A program made the position numbers and the translations under genes. Below, one piece after another: positions 17,437 to 25,417 of a stretch of 64,000 nt of DNA (positions are counted from its first letter, which is position 1; every line of letters starts with the position of its first letter). The DNA lies in NCBI RefSeq assembly GCF_028863945.1, contig NZ_JARBEA010000004.1, forward strand, positions 17,240 through 81,239, in the 5' to 3' direction. The notes under the pieces were generated by a model that was given only the letters and a program-made list of their open reading frames with translations, made no database searches and was not told where the DNA came from. This DNA comes from Jeotgalibaca caeni (GTDB taxonomy: Bacteria > Bacillota > Bacilli > Lactobacillales > Aerococcaceae).

Positions 17437-18377
17437 TGGATGCTACTTATATTACAGAGACAGTAGTGCCTCTATTGCTTGAATTTTTCTTCATCTTGAT
17501 TGGGTTCCAATTATTTTATACAGCTTACCGAGTCTTGCGACAAAAAAATCATCCAGCTCGTCTTGGTACTGCCTTATTCTGGACGCTGTTAGGAATCTTG
17601 TTTGCGGGTGGAAACATCTTGCCGCCGGTATTCAGCGGTATTTTATTAATGGGAATCGGTGTAAGTACACTCTTAAAACAGGTGAAACTTGGACATGTGG
17701 AAGTAAACACGGAGCAGGAACAAGAAATCCATGCCAAACGTTTTCGTAATAAAATTTTTGTACCCGCTATCCTGTTGGCATTAACAGCTGTATTGATTGC
17801 TCAGCTTACTCCATTTGGAGGACAAGTCGGAATCGGAACAGCTGCAGTACTGTCATTAATTGTAGCAATGGTGTTATTTGGTGCTGGTCCAAAATTAATG
17901 ATTGATGAATCAGATCGAATGGTACAACAAGTCGGGACAACGGGAATTCTACCGCAACTGTTAGCTGCTCTAGGAGTTTTATTTACAACGGCTGGAGTAG
18001 GAGAAGTAATCGCTGATCTAATCTCTGGTTTTGTACCAAAAGGAAACCCATTAATTGGGGTCATTGCCTATGTGTTGGGGATGGTTATTTTTACGATGAT
18101 TATGGGGAACGCATTTGCAGCCTTTACAGTCATTACCGCTGGAATCGGAATTCCATTTGTAATGGCGCAAGGCGCTGATCCGGTAGTTGCTGGAGCTTTA
18201 GCAATGACGGCTGGTTTCTGCGGAACATTGATGACACCGATGGCTGCAAACTTCAATGCATTGCCAGCTGCACTGCTAGAGATGAAAAATCCAAATGGTG
18301 TGATTAAAGCTCAAACGCCAATGGCACTTCTTTTGATTGTGGTTCACATTGTATTGATGTATGTATGGGCTTTTTAA
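17436..18377 (+). CDS. DUF979 family membrane protein
   Basis: Polytopic membrane protein, 313 aa, with about eight hydrophobic segments, several of them Gly/Ala-rich (VAGALAMTAGFCGTLMTPMA). It is the constant partner of DUF969 and shares its upstream gene's last base. Together the pair probably forms one transporter. It lies 58 bases before pcp, which suggests that the substrate is made or used by the peptidase. The direction of transport cannot be told from the sequence. Confidence 0.85.
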   Translation: MDATYITETVVPLLLEFFFILIGFQLFYTAYRVLRQKNHPARLGTALFWTLLGILFAGGNILPPVFSGILLMGIGVSTLLKQVKLGHVEVNTEQEQEIHAKRFRNKIFVPAILLALTAVLIAQLTPFGGQVGIGTAAVLSLIVAMVLFGAGPKLMIDESDRMVQQVGTTGILPQLLAALGVLFTTAGVGEVIADLISGFVPKGNPLIGVIAYVLGMVIFTMIMGNAFAAFTVITAGIGIPFVMAQGADPVVAGALAMTAGFCGTLMTPMAANFNALPAALLEMKNPNGVIKAQTPMALLLIVVHIVLMYVWAF

Positions 18378-18435
18378 TATAAGGGATTAGAATTTCGTGT
18401 TACAATTATTGAACAGAAATAAAGGAGAGGATACC

Positions 18436-19083
18436 ATGAAAATTTTAGTAGCAGCATTCGATCCCTTTGGCGGAGAGAAAATTAATCCTGCTTTAGAAGC
18501 AGTAAAAAAATTAGACGATCAAATTGCAGGAGCAGAGATTACTAAATTAGAAATTCCGACTGTTTTCCATAAGTCAGCACAAACCTTACGCGAGAAAGCA
18601 ATCGAATTGAAACCAGACATGATTTTATGTGTGGGTCAAGCGGGTGGGCGCTACGCTCTAACGCCGGAACGAGTGGCGATTAACCAAGACGATGCACGTA
18701 TTGAAGACAATGAAGGGAACCAACCTATTGATGTTCCTATTCAAGAAGACGGAGCACCGGCTTATTTTGCTACCCTTCCAATTAAAGCAATGGTACAAAA
18801 AATGAAAGAAGCGGGTGTACCTGCTGAAGTTTCGAACAGTGCCGGTACATTTGTCTGCAACCACATTATGTATCAAGCTTTGTATCTGACCGAGAAAGAA
18901 ATGCCGAGTGTGCGTGCTGGGTTTATCCACGTACCGTTTATTCCTGAGCAAGTAGTATCAAAACCAGGCCAACCTTCAATGAGTCTTGAAGATATCGCAA
19001 AAGGCTTATCTGCGGCAATAGAAGCTATGGTGGAATACCATGATAAAGAAGACGTGAAGAGCATAGGCGGAGCTATCCACTAA
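18436..19083 (+). CDS. pcp: Pyrrolidone-carboxylate peptidase (pyroglutamyl peptidase I)
   Basis: Cysteine peptidase of family C15 that removes N-terminal 5-oxoproline from peptides. 215 aa, the standard length, from the ATG at 18436 behind AAAGGAGAGG. The N-terminal motif [12 protein letters not shown], the catalytic Glu in LTPERVAIN, Cys in [12 protein letters not shown] and His in [11 protein letters not shown] form the complete triad. It stands behind the DUF969/DUF979 pair and before a strong terminator, so the three form one operon. Confidence 0.97.
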   Translation: MKILVAAFDPFGGEKINPALEAVKKLDDQIAGAEITKLEIPTVFHKSAQTLREKAIELKPDMILCVGQAGGRYALTPERVAINQDDARIEDNEGNQPIDVPIQEDGAPAYFATLPIKAMVQKMKEAGVPAEVSNSAGTFVCNHIMYQALYLTEKEMPSVRAGFIHVPFIPEQVVSKPGQPSMSLEDIAKGLSAAIEAMVEYHDKEDVKSIGGAIH

Positions 19084-19090
19084 TGGAAAA

Positions 19091-19122
19091 GGAGCGGGGA
19101 CAGCAGTCCTTGCTTCTTTTTT
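19091..19122 (+). terminator. Terminator after pcp
   Basis: GGAGCGGGGAC and GTCCTTGCTTC pair over 11 positions (several G-U) with a 4-base loop, followed by TTTTTT. Confidence 0.8.
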
Positions 19123-19168
19123 AATTTTTAATAGGTAAAAAAGAAAAGAACTATATACTCCAAAGACA

Positions 19169-19198
19169 CAAAAAACCACCCTCAGAAAGAGGATGGTT
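19169..19198 (-). terminator. Terminator of the tRNA-Arg gene
   Basis: Read on the minus strand, AACCATCCTC pairs with GAGGGTGGTT around a short loop and is followed by TTTTTT. It lies about 50 bases after the 3' end of the tRNA. Confidence 0.85.
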
Positions 19199-19250
19199 TA
19201 ATATTTGCACCAAAAGTATTTGAAACCTTGATGTATCGCGGTTAAAGTAA

Positions 19251-19324
19251 CGTCTCAGGAGGGATTCGAACCCCCGACCGTTCGCTTAGAAGGCGAATGC
19301 TCTATCCTGCTGAGCTACTGAGAC
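19251..19324 (-). tRNA. tRNA-Arg, anticodon UCU
   Basis: On the minus strand a complete cloverleaf of 74 nt is visible. The acceptor arm GTCTCAG pairs with CTGAGAC, discriminator G; the D arm contains AGCTCAGCAGGATAGAGC; the anticodon arm is TTCGC-CTTCTAA-GCGAA with anticodon TCT; the T arm carries GGTTCGAATCC. CCA is not encoded, as for many tRNA genes in Firmicutes. It decodes AGA/AGG. It is a single-gene unit with its own promoter and terminator. Confidence 0.97.
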
Positions 19325-19353
19325 AAGTAAAGTTCTTTAACAGAACATCTCTG

Positions 19354-19382
19354 ATTATATGAAATTATCGCCTGTGTGTCAA
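19354..19382 (-). promoter_or_regulatory. Consensus sigma-A promoter of tRNA-Arg
   Basis: On the minus strand TTGACA and TATAAT, both perfect, are separated by exactly 17 bases. The -10 ends about 30 bases upstream of the mature tRNA 5' end. Confidence 0.92.
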
Positions 19383-19421
19383 CCTTTCTTCTGAAAAAAA
19401 TAAAAATAATTTACAGAGCGT

Positions 19422-19456
19422 CGTTTTTGCATTGCGAAAACGGTTTTTTGTATAAT
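19422..19456 (+). promoter_or_regulatory. Promoter of the Mn-catalase gene with overlapping inverted repeat
   Basis: TTGCAT (19427-19432), 18-base spacer, and TATAAT (19451-19456) preceded by TTTTG. The -35 lies inside an inverted repeat, CGTTTTTGCA-T-TGCGAAAACG (19422-19442, 9 of 10 pairs symmetrical), a good shape for an operator. The regulator is unknown; it does not resemble a PerR box. Confidence 0.6.
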
Positions 19457-19499
19457 GACATTGTAACTAAATATTATATGGAGAAAGGAAGATTTGAAA

Positions 19500-20315
19500 A
19501 TGTTCATTCACAAAAAGGAATTACAATTTCAGTCGAAGCCAGACAGACCAGATCCAGTAATGGCCAGAAAGTTACAAGAAATCCTTGGAGGTCAATGGGG
19601 CGAGATGTCCGTCATGAATATGTATTTATTCCAAGGATGGAATGCTCGTGGTGATCAACGTTACAAAGATTTAGTGCTAGATATTGGTACAGAGGAAATC
19701 GGACACGTAGAAATGATTGCAACGATGATTGCTCGTCTCTTAGATGATGCTCCAGTTAATCATAAAGAAGCTGCATACGAGAGTGATCCTGCTATCGCAG
19801 CTGTTATGGGCGGTATGGATCCGCAGCATGCGATTGTTGCTGGATTAGGAGCAACACCAAGAGATTCAAATGGTGTTCCATGGAGTGGAGCATATATCAC
19901 AGCTAGCGGAAACTTATTAGCAGACGTTCGCTTAAACTTAACTGCTGAATCTCAAGGTCGTTTACAAGTTTCTCGCTTGTATCACATGACAGACGACAAG
20001 GGCGTTAAAGATATGTTGGCGTTCCTATTAGCTCGCGATACGTATCACCAAAATATTTGGGCGAAGATAGCGAAAGATTTAGAAGAGAAGAACGGATTTG
20101 TTGTTCCAGCTAATATGGGTGAATTTGAAGTTACGGATGTAAATCATATTCATTATAACTTCTCTGAGGGCGACGACAGCAAATCAGTCGTTGAAGGAAT
20201 TGCTCCAGATGGAGAACCATTTGAATATGGAGACAAACCAGTTGCATTCGCTGAAAAACCAATTCTTAATCCTGGACCTCCAAATATGCATGCAACAAAA
20301 GATGCAACAAAATAA
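19500..20315 (+). CDS. Manganese (non-haem) catalase
   Basis: Dimanganese catalase that converts hydrogen peroxide to water and oxygen without haem, in the cytoplasm. 271 aa from the ATG at 19500 (a TTG at 19494 is also possible). The ligands match the crystallised Lactobacillus plantarum enzyme: Glu35, Glu66 (GTEEIGHVE), His69, Glu150 (LTAESQGR) and His183 (RDTYHQ). This fits a bacterium that makes little or no haem. It is a single gene with its own promoter and terminator, consistent with separate stress or growth-phase control. Confidence 0.96.
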   Translation: MFIHKKELQFQSKPDRPDPVMARKLQEILGGQWGEMSVMNMYLFQGWNARGDQRYKDLVLDIGTEEIGHVEMIATMIARLLDDAPVNHKEAAYESDPAIAAVMGGMDPQHAIVAGLGATPRDSNGVPWSGAYITASGNLLADVRLNLTAESQGRLQVSRLYHMTDDKGVKDMLAFLLARDTYHQNIWAKIAKDLEEKNGFVVPANMGEFEVTDVNHIHYNFSEGDDSKSVVEGIAPDGEPFEYGDKPVAFAEKPILNPGPPNMHATKDATK

Positions 20316-20339
20316 ATTTTTATTGAAATTGAATGAAGA

Positions 20340-20380
20340 AAGAGGCGGGAGATTCAATCCTCGGCTCTTATTTTTTTATC
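20340..20380 (+). terminator. Terminator after Mn-catalase
   Basis: AGAGGCGGGAG and CCTCGGCTCT can form an imperfect stem (internal mismatches), followed by TATTTTTTTAT. Weaker than the other terminators here. Confidence 0.5.
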
Positions 20381-20475
20381 CTTTGGTGTTGGAAAGCTCT
20401 TTCAAGTTAAAAGTATGTTATAATAAGTATAACGAACAGATGCCCGTTCATGTCTGAAAAGTGAGGAGACATCTA

Positions 20476-20829
20476 ATGACAAAAAAGATTAACAAAGAAA
20501 CCCAAACGATGATTGAAGGACAATTACGAAAAGGTACGAGTAATTCGCGAATCGCGAATTTATTGGGCGTAAGTTATGAAGAAGCGTTAGAAGTGGTAGG
20601 TACCATTAAGGAATCCATTCGCCCAGAATTAGGAGACCGGATTCGATTTACTTTTAGAGAGCATGAAATGGTTGGTTCCATTACGAAGTTGCTGACGAAT
20701 AGTGCCGTAGTTGAAATAAACTGGGATTATTCTTCAAATGTAATGAAAGATATTTGCGAAGACAAAACGATTGTTAATTTTAAGGACATCATTGAATTCA
20801 TGGGTCCAGAAGATGAACAAGAGAATTAA
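20476..20829 (+). CDS. DUF2187-like small protein with N-terminal helix-turn-helix-like region
   Basis: 117 aa from the ATG at 20476 (GAGGAG upstream). The first 50 residues are helical and read like an HTH (TSNSRIANLLGVSYEEAL); the second half, GDRIRFTFREHEMVGSITKLLTNSAVVEINWDYS, resembles the beta-rich DUF2187 (YdhL/YkvS-like) domain. No function is known for the family. An extended -10 TGTTATAAT is found at 20416-20424, and a strong terminator follows, so it is a single-gene unit. I am sure it is a gene, less sure of the family. Confidence 0.75.
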   Translation: MTKKINKETQTMIEGQLRKGTSNSRIANLLGVSYEEALEVVGTIKESIRPELGDRIRFTFREHEMVGSITKLLTNSAVVEINWDYSSNVMKDICEDKTIVNFKDIIEFMGPEDEQEN

Positions 20830-20835
20830 AGACCA

Positions 20836-20866
20836 GAAGCAGGGGTAAATCCTTTGCTTCTTTTTT
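20836..20866 (+). terminator. Terminator before fabT
   Basis: GAAGCAGGGG/CCTTTGCTTC, 10 pairs including two G-U, loop TAAAT, followed by TTTTTT. Confidence 0.9.
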
Positions 20867-20931
20867 GTTGCTTAAATAAACCGGTTTCATTATTAAGAAA
20901 TTATTAAAACGATTTTTTTTGAGGGAGATTG

Positions 20932-20960
20932 TTGACAGAAAGAAGAATTTTTTATATAGT
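20932..20960 (+). promoter_or_regulatory. Promoter of the fab operon
   Basis: TTGACA, 17 bases, TATAGT. This is the only strong promoter seen between 20.9 and 30.6 kb, so it probably drives the whole fatty acid cluster. Its -10 overlaps the palindrome that follows. Confidence 0.85.
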
Positions 20961-20991
20961 TTGGTAGTCAAATGGTTTGACGACCAAACTA
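20957..20991 (+). promoter_or_regulatory. Probable FabT operator (35-bp palindrome)
   Basis: Half-sites TAGTTTGGT-n-GTCAAA and TTTGAC-n-ACCAAACTA are exact mirror images around TGG, apart from one base in each arm. The core contains the TTTGAC/GTCAAA words known for FabT boxes in streptococci. It covers the end of the -10 and the expected transcription start, so bound FabT would block initiation and repress its own operon. Confidence 0.85.
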
Positions 20992-21038
20992 TTTGTATTT
21001 CAAAGTGTTAGCAGATACGACAAAGGAGGGGTACTTTT

Positions 21039-21500
21039 TTGAGTCATTCCATAGAGGAAATTAATTCTTATCTTGTAGCCATTTTTAGAGAAGTCTTAGA
21101 CATTGAAGAAGATGCTTTGCGAGGAAGCAATTTCTCTGATTTAAGCGTAAGTGAAATGCATACCATTGAAGCAATCGGCTTATACGGAGACCATACTTCG
21201 TCTGAAGTAGCAAAAAAACTAGCAATTACCGCAGGAACCTTGTCTGTTGCGATTAATTCCTTAGTTAAAAAAGGATACGTTGTTCGACAACGTATGGAAA
21301 ACGATCGTCGCGTCATCAAACTTGGCTTAACGCATAAAGGAAAGCTAGTCTATCGCCTTCATGAAAAATTCCATCGAGAAATGGTTAAAAGAACAATTAC
21401 TGGTATGGATGACGAAGAAGTAGATGTACTGCTGCGAGGTTTGAGTAATCTCCACAGTTTCTTATTTGAACTAGTCGAAAATATAGATAAACGGGATTGA
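21039..21500 (+). CDS. fabT: MarR-family repressor of fatty acid synthesis FabT
   Basis: Winged helix repressor, 153 aa, that in streptococci and enterococci represses the fab operon when bound to acyl-ACP. The HTH is TSSEVAKKLAITAGTLSVAINSLVKKGYV and the wing contains RMENDRRVIKLGLT. The start is the TTG at 21039, 9 bases after a near-perfect AAAGGAGG. First gene of the fab operon, just behind the palindromic operator, as in Streptococcus pneumoniae. Confidence 0.93.
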   Translation: MSHSIEEINSYLVAIFREVLDIEEDALRGSNFSDLSVSEMHTIEAIGLYGDHTSSEVAKKLAITAGTLSVAINSLVKKGYVVRQRMENDRRVIKLGLTHKGKLVYRLHEKFHREMVKRTITGMDDEEVDVLLRGLSNLHSFLFELVENIDKRD

Positions 21501-21504
21501 GACA

Positions 21505-22479
21505 ATGGGAGTAAAAATTACAGCAACAGGACACTATTTGCCACCCCATGTTGTAACCAATGACGATTTAACAGTGTTTATGGACACGAGTGATGAATGG
21601 ATTCAAAAGCGGACAGGTATTTCGCAACGGCATATTGCTATCAATGAAAACACATCGGATCTAGCAGCTGAGGCCGCTAAACGAATTTTAGCTAGCAGGA
21701 ACATGGATGCAACTGAACTTGATTTCATTCTTGTTGCGACAATGACCCCAGATGCACAAAGTCCTTCGACAGCTTGTAAGGTTCAAGAAAAAATTGGCGC
21801 AACAAAAGCATTTTGTTTCGACATGAATGCAGCTTGTTCTGGTTTCATTTTTGCCTTATCGACTGCCATGCATGTAATGCAGAGTGGCAGTTATCAAAAA
21901 GGGCTGGTTCTCGGTGCAGAAACAATGTCTAAAATTATTAATTGGCAAGATCGTTCAACAGCTGTGTTGTTCGGTGACGGTGCGGGAGGCGTATTGTTGG
22001 AGCAATCTGCACAGAATTACTTTCTTGCAGAAGATCTACACTCCGATGGAACTCGCTACATGTCATTGACTGCTGACGAAAAAGCAGTTCTGCATCCTTT
22101 TCAAAGCGATGCACCAAAAGGCAATCAATATCTCAGCATGGACGGGCGCGGCATTTTCGATTTTGTCAGTCGCAACGTACCTGAAACGATTCATCAAGTG
22201 CTCGAGAAAGCCGCATGCAAGAAAGAGGATGTTTCGTGGGTAATTGCCCATCAAGCGAATCGTCGTCTATTAGAAGTACTCAGCAAGAAAGTAAAAATAC
22301 CCCTAGAAAAATTCGCTACGAATATTGCACAAACGGGTAATACATCCGCGGCAAGCGTACCGATACTCTTGGATCAAATGATTCAAGAAGGAACCATCCA
22401 AATCGGTTCAGGAGAAACCATTCTTCTAACAGGATTCGGTGGAGGCCTAACCTGGGGCTCAATTATGATGAACATATAA
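21505..22479 (+). CDS. fabH: Beta-ketoacyl-ACP synthase III FabH
   Basis: Condenses acetyl-CoA (or a branched acyl-CoA) with malonyl-ACP to start fatty acid synthesis. 324 aa thiolase fold. The catalytic triad is complete: Cys in [11 protein letters not shown], His in AHQANRR and Asn in GNTSAASVP. The N-terminal [12 protein letters not shown] is typical. It starts 4 bases after fabT and precedes acpP, the streptococcal order. Confidence 0.97.
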   Translation: MGVKITATGHYLPPHVVTNDDLTVFMDTSDEWIQKRTGISQRHIAINENTSDLAAEAAKRILASRNMDATELDFILVATMTPDAQSPSTACKVQEKIGATKAFCFDMNAACSGFIFALSTAMHVMQSGSYQKGLVLGAETMSKIINWQDRSTAVLFGDGAGGVLLEQSAQNYFLAEDLHSDGTRYMSLTADEKAVLHPFQSDAPKGNQYLSMDGRGIFDFVSRNVPETIHQVLEKAACKKEDVSWVIAHQANRRLLEVLSKKVKIPLEKFATNIAQTGNTSAASVPILLDQMIQEGTIQIGSGETILLTGFGGGLTWGSIMMNI

Positions 22480-22510
22480 AAAATACAAACAAAATAATGG
22501 AGGATTTATC

Positions 22511-22735
22511 ATGACATTCGAAAAAATTAAAGCAATTATTGTGGACCAATTGGACAAGGACGAAGAAGAAGTACAATTAACAACGAACTTCCGTGAAGAC
22601 TTAGATGCAGACAGCTTGGATCTATTCCAAATCATCAACGATATCGAAGATGAATTTGACGTAAAAGTTGAAACAGACGAAGGAATCAACACGGTTGAAG
22701 ACTTGGTAAAATACGTAGATTCTCAATTAGTATAA
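22511..22735 (+). CDS. acpP: Acyl carrier protein
   Basis: 74-aa acidic helical carrier protein. The phosphopantetheine Ser lies in [11 protein letters not shown]; the usual LGADSLD reads LDADSLD. Holo-ACP shuttles all intermediates of the pathway encoded here. AATGGAGG stands before the ATG. A streptococcal-type arrangement places this copy between fabH and fabK. Confidence 0.96.
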   Translation: MTFEKIKAIIVDQLDKDEEEVQLTTNFREDLDADSLDLFQIINDIEDEFDVKVETDEGINTVEDLVKYVDSQLV

Positions 22736-22763
22736 TTTCTAAAAGAAGAAAGTGGGCTCTTGT

Positions 22764-23723
22764 ATGAAATCTGTTTTATGTGAAATGTTGGGGATCGACT
22801 ACCCAATCATTCAAGGAGCCATGGCATGGGTGGCAGACGCTGATTTAGCGAGTGCTGTATCCAATGCAGGTGGGCTGGGATTGATCGGAACTGGTCATGA
22901 TCCCGTAGAAGTCGTAAAGCATAAAATTAGAGATATGAAGGCAAAAACGGATCGGCCCTTTGGCGTTAACATCATGTTGTTGAATATGCATGTAGACGCA
23001 GTTGTGGATGAAGTTTGCGCTTCAGGAATCAAAGTGGTGACAACCGGTGCTGGGAGTCCAGGAAGATACATGGAGAAGTTTAAAGCTGCTGGAATTACCG
23101 TAATTCCAGTAGTTGCTTCTGTGGCGTTGGCGAGACGTATGGAAAAAGAAGGCGCTGACGCGATTATTGTAGAAGGTATGGAAGCAGGCGGTCATATTGG
23201 GAAGGCAACTACGATGGCTTTAGTGCCACAAATTGTAGATGCCGTATCGATCCCTGTCATTGCAGCTGGTGGAATTGGTGACGGACGTGGAATGGCAGCA
23301 GCATTTATGCTAGGTGCAGTCGGCGTTCAAGTAGGAACTCGATTTGTAGTTGCAAAAGAATCCAATGCTCATCAAAACTTCAAACAATCCATTATCAAAG
23401 CCAAAGATATTGATACAGTCATTACTGGTCAAATCACTGGCCATCCCGTACGTGTTTTGCGCAATAAATTGACCCGTGAATACTTACAAGCGGAAAAAGA
23501 AGAAACAAGTAAACCTGTTCCGGATTTAGGACGCTTGGAGAAAATAGGCCAAGGAGCTTTGCGCAAAGCAGTAGTGGAAGGCGATAAGGACTATGGTTCA
23601 ATGATGGCTGGTCAAATTGCCGGTCTCATCAAAAAAGAAGAAACATGTCAAGAAATCATTCATGATTACATGACCGTCTGCAAGCATACAATTGCGAATG
23701 TAGCTTCTGTGTGGGCAGATTAA
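22764..23723 (+). CDS. fabK: Enoyl-ACP reductase II FabK
   Basis: FMN-dependent enoyl-ACP reductase of the nitronate monooxygenase fold, which carries out the last reduction of each elongation cycle in place of FabI. 319 aa from the ATG at 22764; a GTG at 22752 is less likely. Marks: YPIIQGAMAWVADADLASAVSNAGGLG, GVNIM, GMEAGGHIG and IAAGGIGDGRGMAAAF, the flavin phosphate loop. The start has only a poor ribosome binding site. Position between acpP and fabD is characteristic of Lactobacillales, and FabK enzymes are insensitive to triclosan. Confidence 0.96.
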   Translation: MKSVLCEMLGIDYPIIQGAMAWVADADLASAVSNAGGLGLIGTGHDPVEVVKHKIRDMKAKTDRPFGVNIMLLNMHVDAVVDEVCASGIKVVTTGAGSPGRYMEKFKAAGITVIPVVASVALARRMEKEGADAIIVEGMEAGGHIGKATTMALVPQIVDAVSIPVIAAGGIGDGRGMAAAFMLGAVGVQVGTRFVVAKESNAHQNFKQSIIKAKDIDTVITGQITGHPVRVLRNKLTREYLQAEKEETSKPVPDLGRLEKIGQGALRKAVVEGDKDYGSMMAGQIAGLIKKEETCQEIIHDYMTVCKHTIANVASVWAD

Positions 23724-23738
23724 AAAAGAGGTGAAAAG

Positions 23739-24665
23739 ATGTCACTGGCATTTGTATACAGTGGTCAAGGAGCCCAGTATGCCGGAATGGGTAGGGAACT
23801 TTATGACGCTCATTCCATCGTACGCTCCGTCTTCGACGAAGCAACGGCACTGCTTGGCTATGATATGAAGGAACTTTGTTTTCATGAGAATGAAACCTTA
23901 CATCTAACTGAATATACACAACCAGCTATTCTAACCGTCAGCTATGCGATTGATCGTCTTCTTGAACAAGAAGGGATTCAACCAGCAGTTGTTGCCGGAT
24001 TGAGCCTTGGAGAATATACAGCACTGGTGAAAGCCAATGCTTTTTCTTTTACAGAGGCTTTGAAGTTGGTTTCAAAACGTGGGAAGTATATGAGTGAGGC
24101 AGCACCTCCTGGAACAGGGAAAATGGTTGCCGTCATGAATGCGGAACGCTCCATCATTGAAGAAGTATGTGAAGAAGCATCGAAGGTGGCGTATGTCGCT
24201 CCGGCAAACTACAATATGCCGACTCAAATCGTCATTGGCGGAGAAGCTGAAGGGGTTGACCGAGCCGTTCAACTTTTAGAAGAAAAAGGCGTACGTCGCA
24301 TGATTCCTCTTCAAGTCAGTGGACCGTTCCATACGGCATTGCTTCATCCAGCAGCGATGCGGTTAAAAGTAGACCTTTCAACCATTCACTTCGAAGAGCC
24401 AAATATTCCAGTAATTGGAAATACTGAAGCAAAAGTTATGATTCAGAGTGAAATACCTCATCTACTGGAACGACAAGTTGAATCTGCTGTAAAGTGGGAA
24501 GACAGTGTCCGGTTTATGATTGAAATGGGTGTAGACACTTTTGTGGAAGTCGGACCAGGGAAAACGTTAAGTAAATTCATCAAGAAAATTGATAAGACGG
24601 TTACCGTTTTGAATGTGGAAGATCAACAATCCTTGGAGAAGACAATCGAATCACTAAAGAGATGA
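23739..24665 (+). CDS. fabD: Malonyl-CoA:ACP transacylase FabD
   Basis: Transfers malonyl from CoA to ACP. 308 aa. N-terminal YSGQGAQYAGMG, nucleophile Ser in GLSLGEYTAL (the common GHSLGE has Leu in place of His, as in many Gram-positive FabD), His in SGPFHTALL and VEVGPGKTLS near the C-terminus. Starts 15 bases after fabK with AAAGAGGTG as ribosome binding site. Confidence 0.96.
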   Translation: MSLAFVYSGQGAQYAGMGRELYDAHSIVRSVFDEATALLGYDMKELCFHENETLHLTEYTQPAILTVSYAIDRLLEQEGIQPAVVAGLSLGEYTALVKANAFSFTEALKLVSKRGKYMSEAAPPGTGKMVAVMNAERSIIEEVCEEASKVAYVAPANYNMPTQIVIGGEAEGVDRAVQLLEEKGVRRMIPLQVSGPFHTALLHPAAMRLKVDLSTIHFEEPNIPVIGNTEAKVMIQSEIPHLLERQVESAVKWEDSVRFMIEMGVDTFVEVGPGKTLSKFIKKIDKTVTVLNVEDQQSLEKTIESLKR

Positions 24666-24674
24666 GGAGATCAA

Positions 24675-25406
24675 ATGGAATTAAAAGGGAAAACCGTCCT
24701 TGTAACAGGAAGTTCTAGAGGAATCGGTGAAGCCATTGCAACAGAGTTTGCCAAGCAAGGTGCCAACATCGTATTGAATGCTCGTAAACCGATTGCGGAA
24801 GAGGCCATTCAGGCTTTAACTGCATATGGTGTTGAAGTAGAAGTCCTTTTAGGGGATGTCAGCGACTTCGAAGCGGCGAAAGAAATGGTGTCAAAAACCA
24901 AAGAACGTTTTGGTTCGATTGATGTCTTGGTAAATAATGCAGGCATGAATAGAGATAAACTGATCATGCGAATGGACGAAGCAGATTTTGATGCAACCTA
25001 TGAAGTCAATCTAAAAGGACCGTTTAACATGATTCGTCATGCTTTACCAATCATGTTAAAACAACGCAATGGTTCTATTATTAATATTTCAAGTGTAGTG
25101 GGGGAGTCTGGTAATGTCGGACAAGCCAACTATGCAGCCAGCAAAGCAGGCGTGATTGGGTTAACCAAATCAGTTGCCAGAGAAGCGGCGCCAAGAGGAG
25201 TAACCTGTAATGCGATCACTCCTGGATTTATTGAAACAGATATGACAGATGCGCTATCAGAGAAAGTTCAAAAAGCAATGATGGAACAAATTCCTTTGAA
25301 GAAATTTGGAAAAGCAACAGACGTTGCAGAAGCAGCAGTCTTTTTAAGTAAAGCAAACTATATTACTGGCCATAGCATTCGTGTGAATGGTGGCATGTAC
25401 ATGTAA
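24675..25406 (+). CDS. fabG: 3-oxoacyl-ACP reductase FabG
   Basis: NADPH-dependent short-chain dehydrogenase that reduces beta-ketoacyl-ACP. 243 aa. Cofactor loop TGSSRGIGEAIA, NNAG motif (VNNAGMNRD), catalytic Ser in INISSVVG and Tyr/Lys in NYAASKAG, C-terminal ITGHSIRVNGGMYM. ATGAGGAG at the fabD end gives the ribosome binding site. Confidence 0.97.
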   Translation: MELKGKTVLVTGSSRGIGEAIATEFAKQGANIVLNARKPIAEEAIQALTAYGVEVEVLLGDVSDFEAAKEMVSKTKERFGSIDVLVNNAGMNRDKLIMRMDEADFDATYEVNLKGPFNMIRHALPIMLKQRNGSIINISSVVGESGNVGQANYAASKAGVIGLTKSVAREAAPRGVTCNAITPGFIETDMTDALSEKVQKAMMEQIPLKKFGKATDVAEAAVFLSKANYITGHSIRVNGGMYM

Positions 25407-25417
25407 GGAGGAAAAAG

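Noticed and set aside
17549..18256. Several minus-strand frames opposite DUF979
   Set aside because: They mirror the Gly/Ala-rich membrane helices and give Pro/Ile/Ala-rich nonsense; no start signals.
19376..19654. 92-aa plus-strand frame covering the catalase promoter
   Set aside because: It includes the promoter of the catalase and overlaps its 5' end in another frame; the metal ligands are in the catalase frame.
24030..24040. Leu instead of His in the FabD GHSxG motif as an anomaly
   Set aside because: GLSLGE is common in FabD of Gram-positive bacteria, so it is not unusual here.
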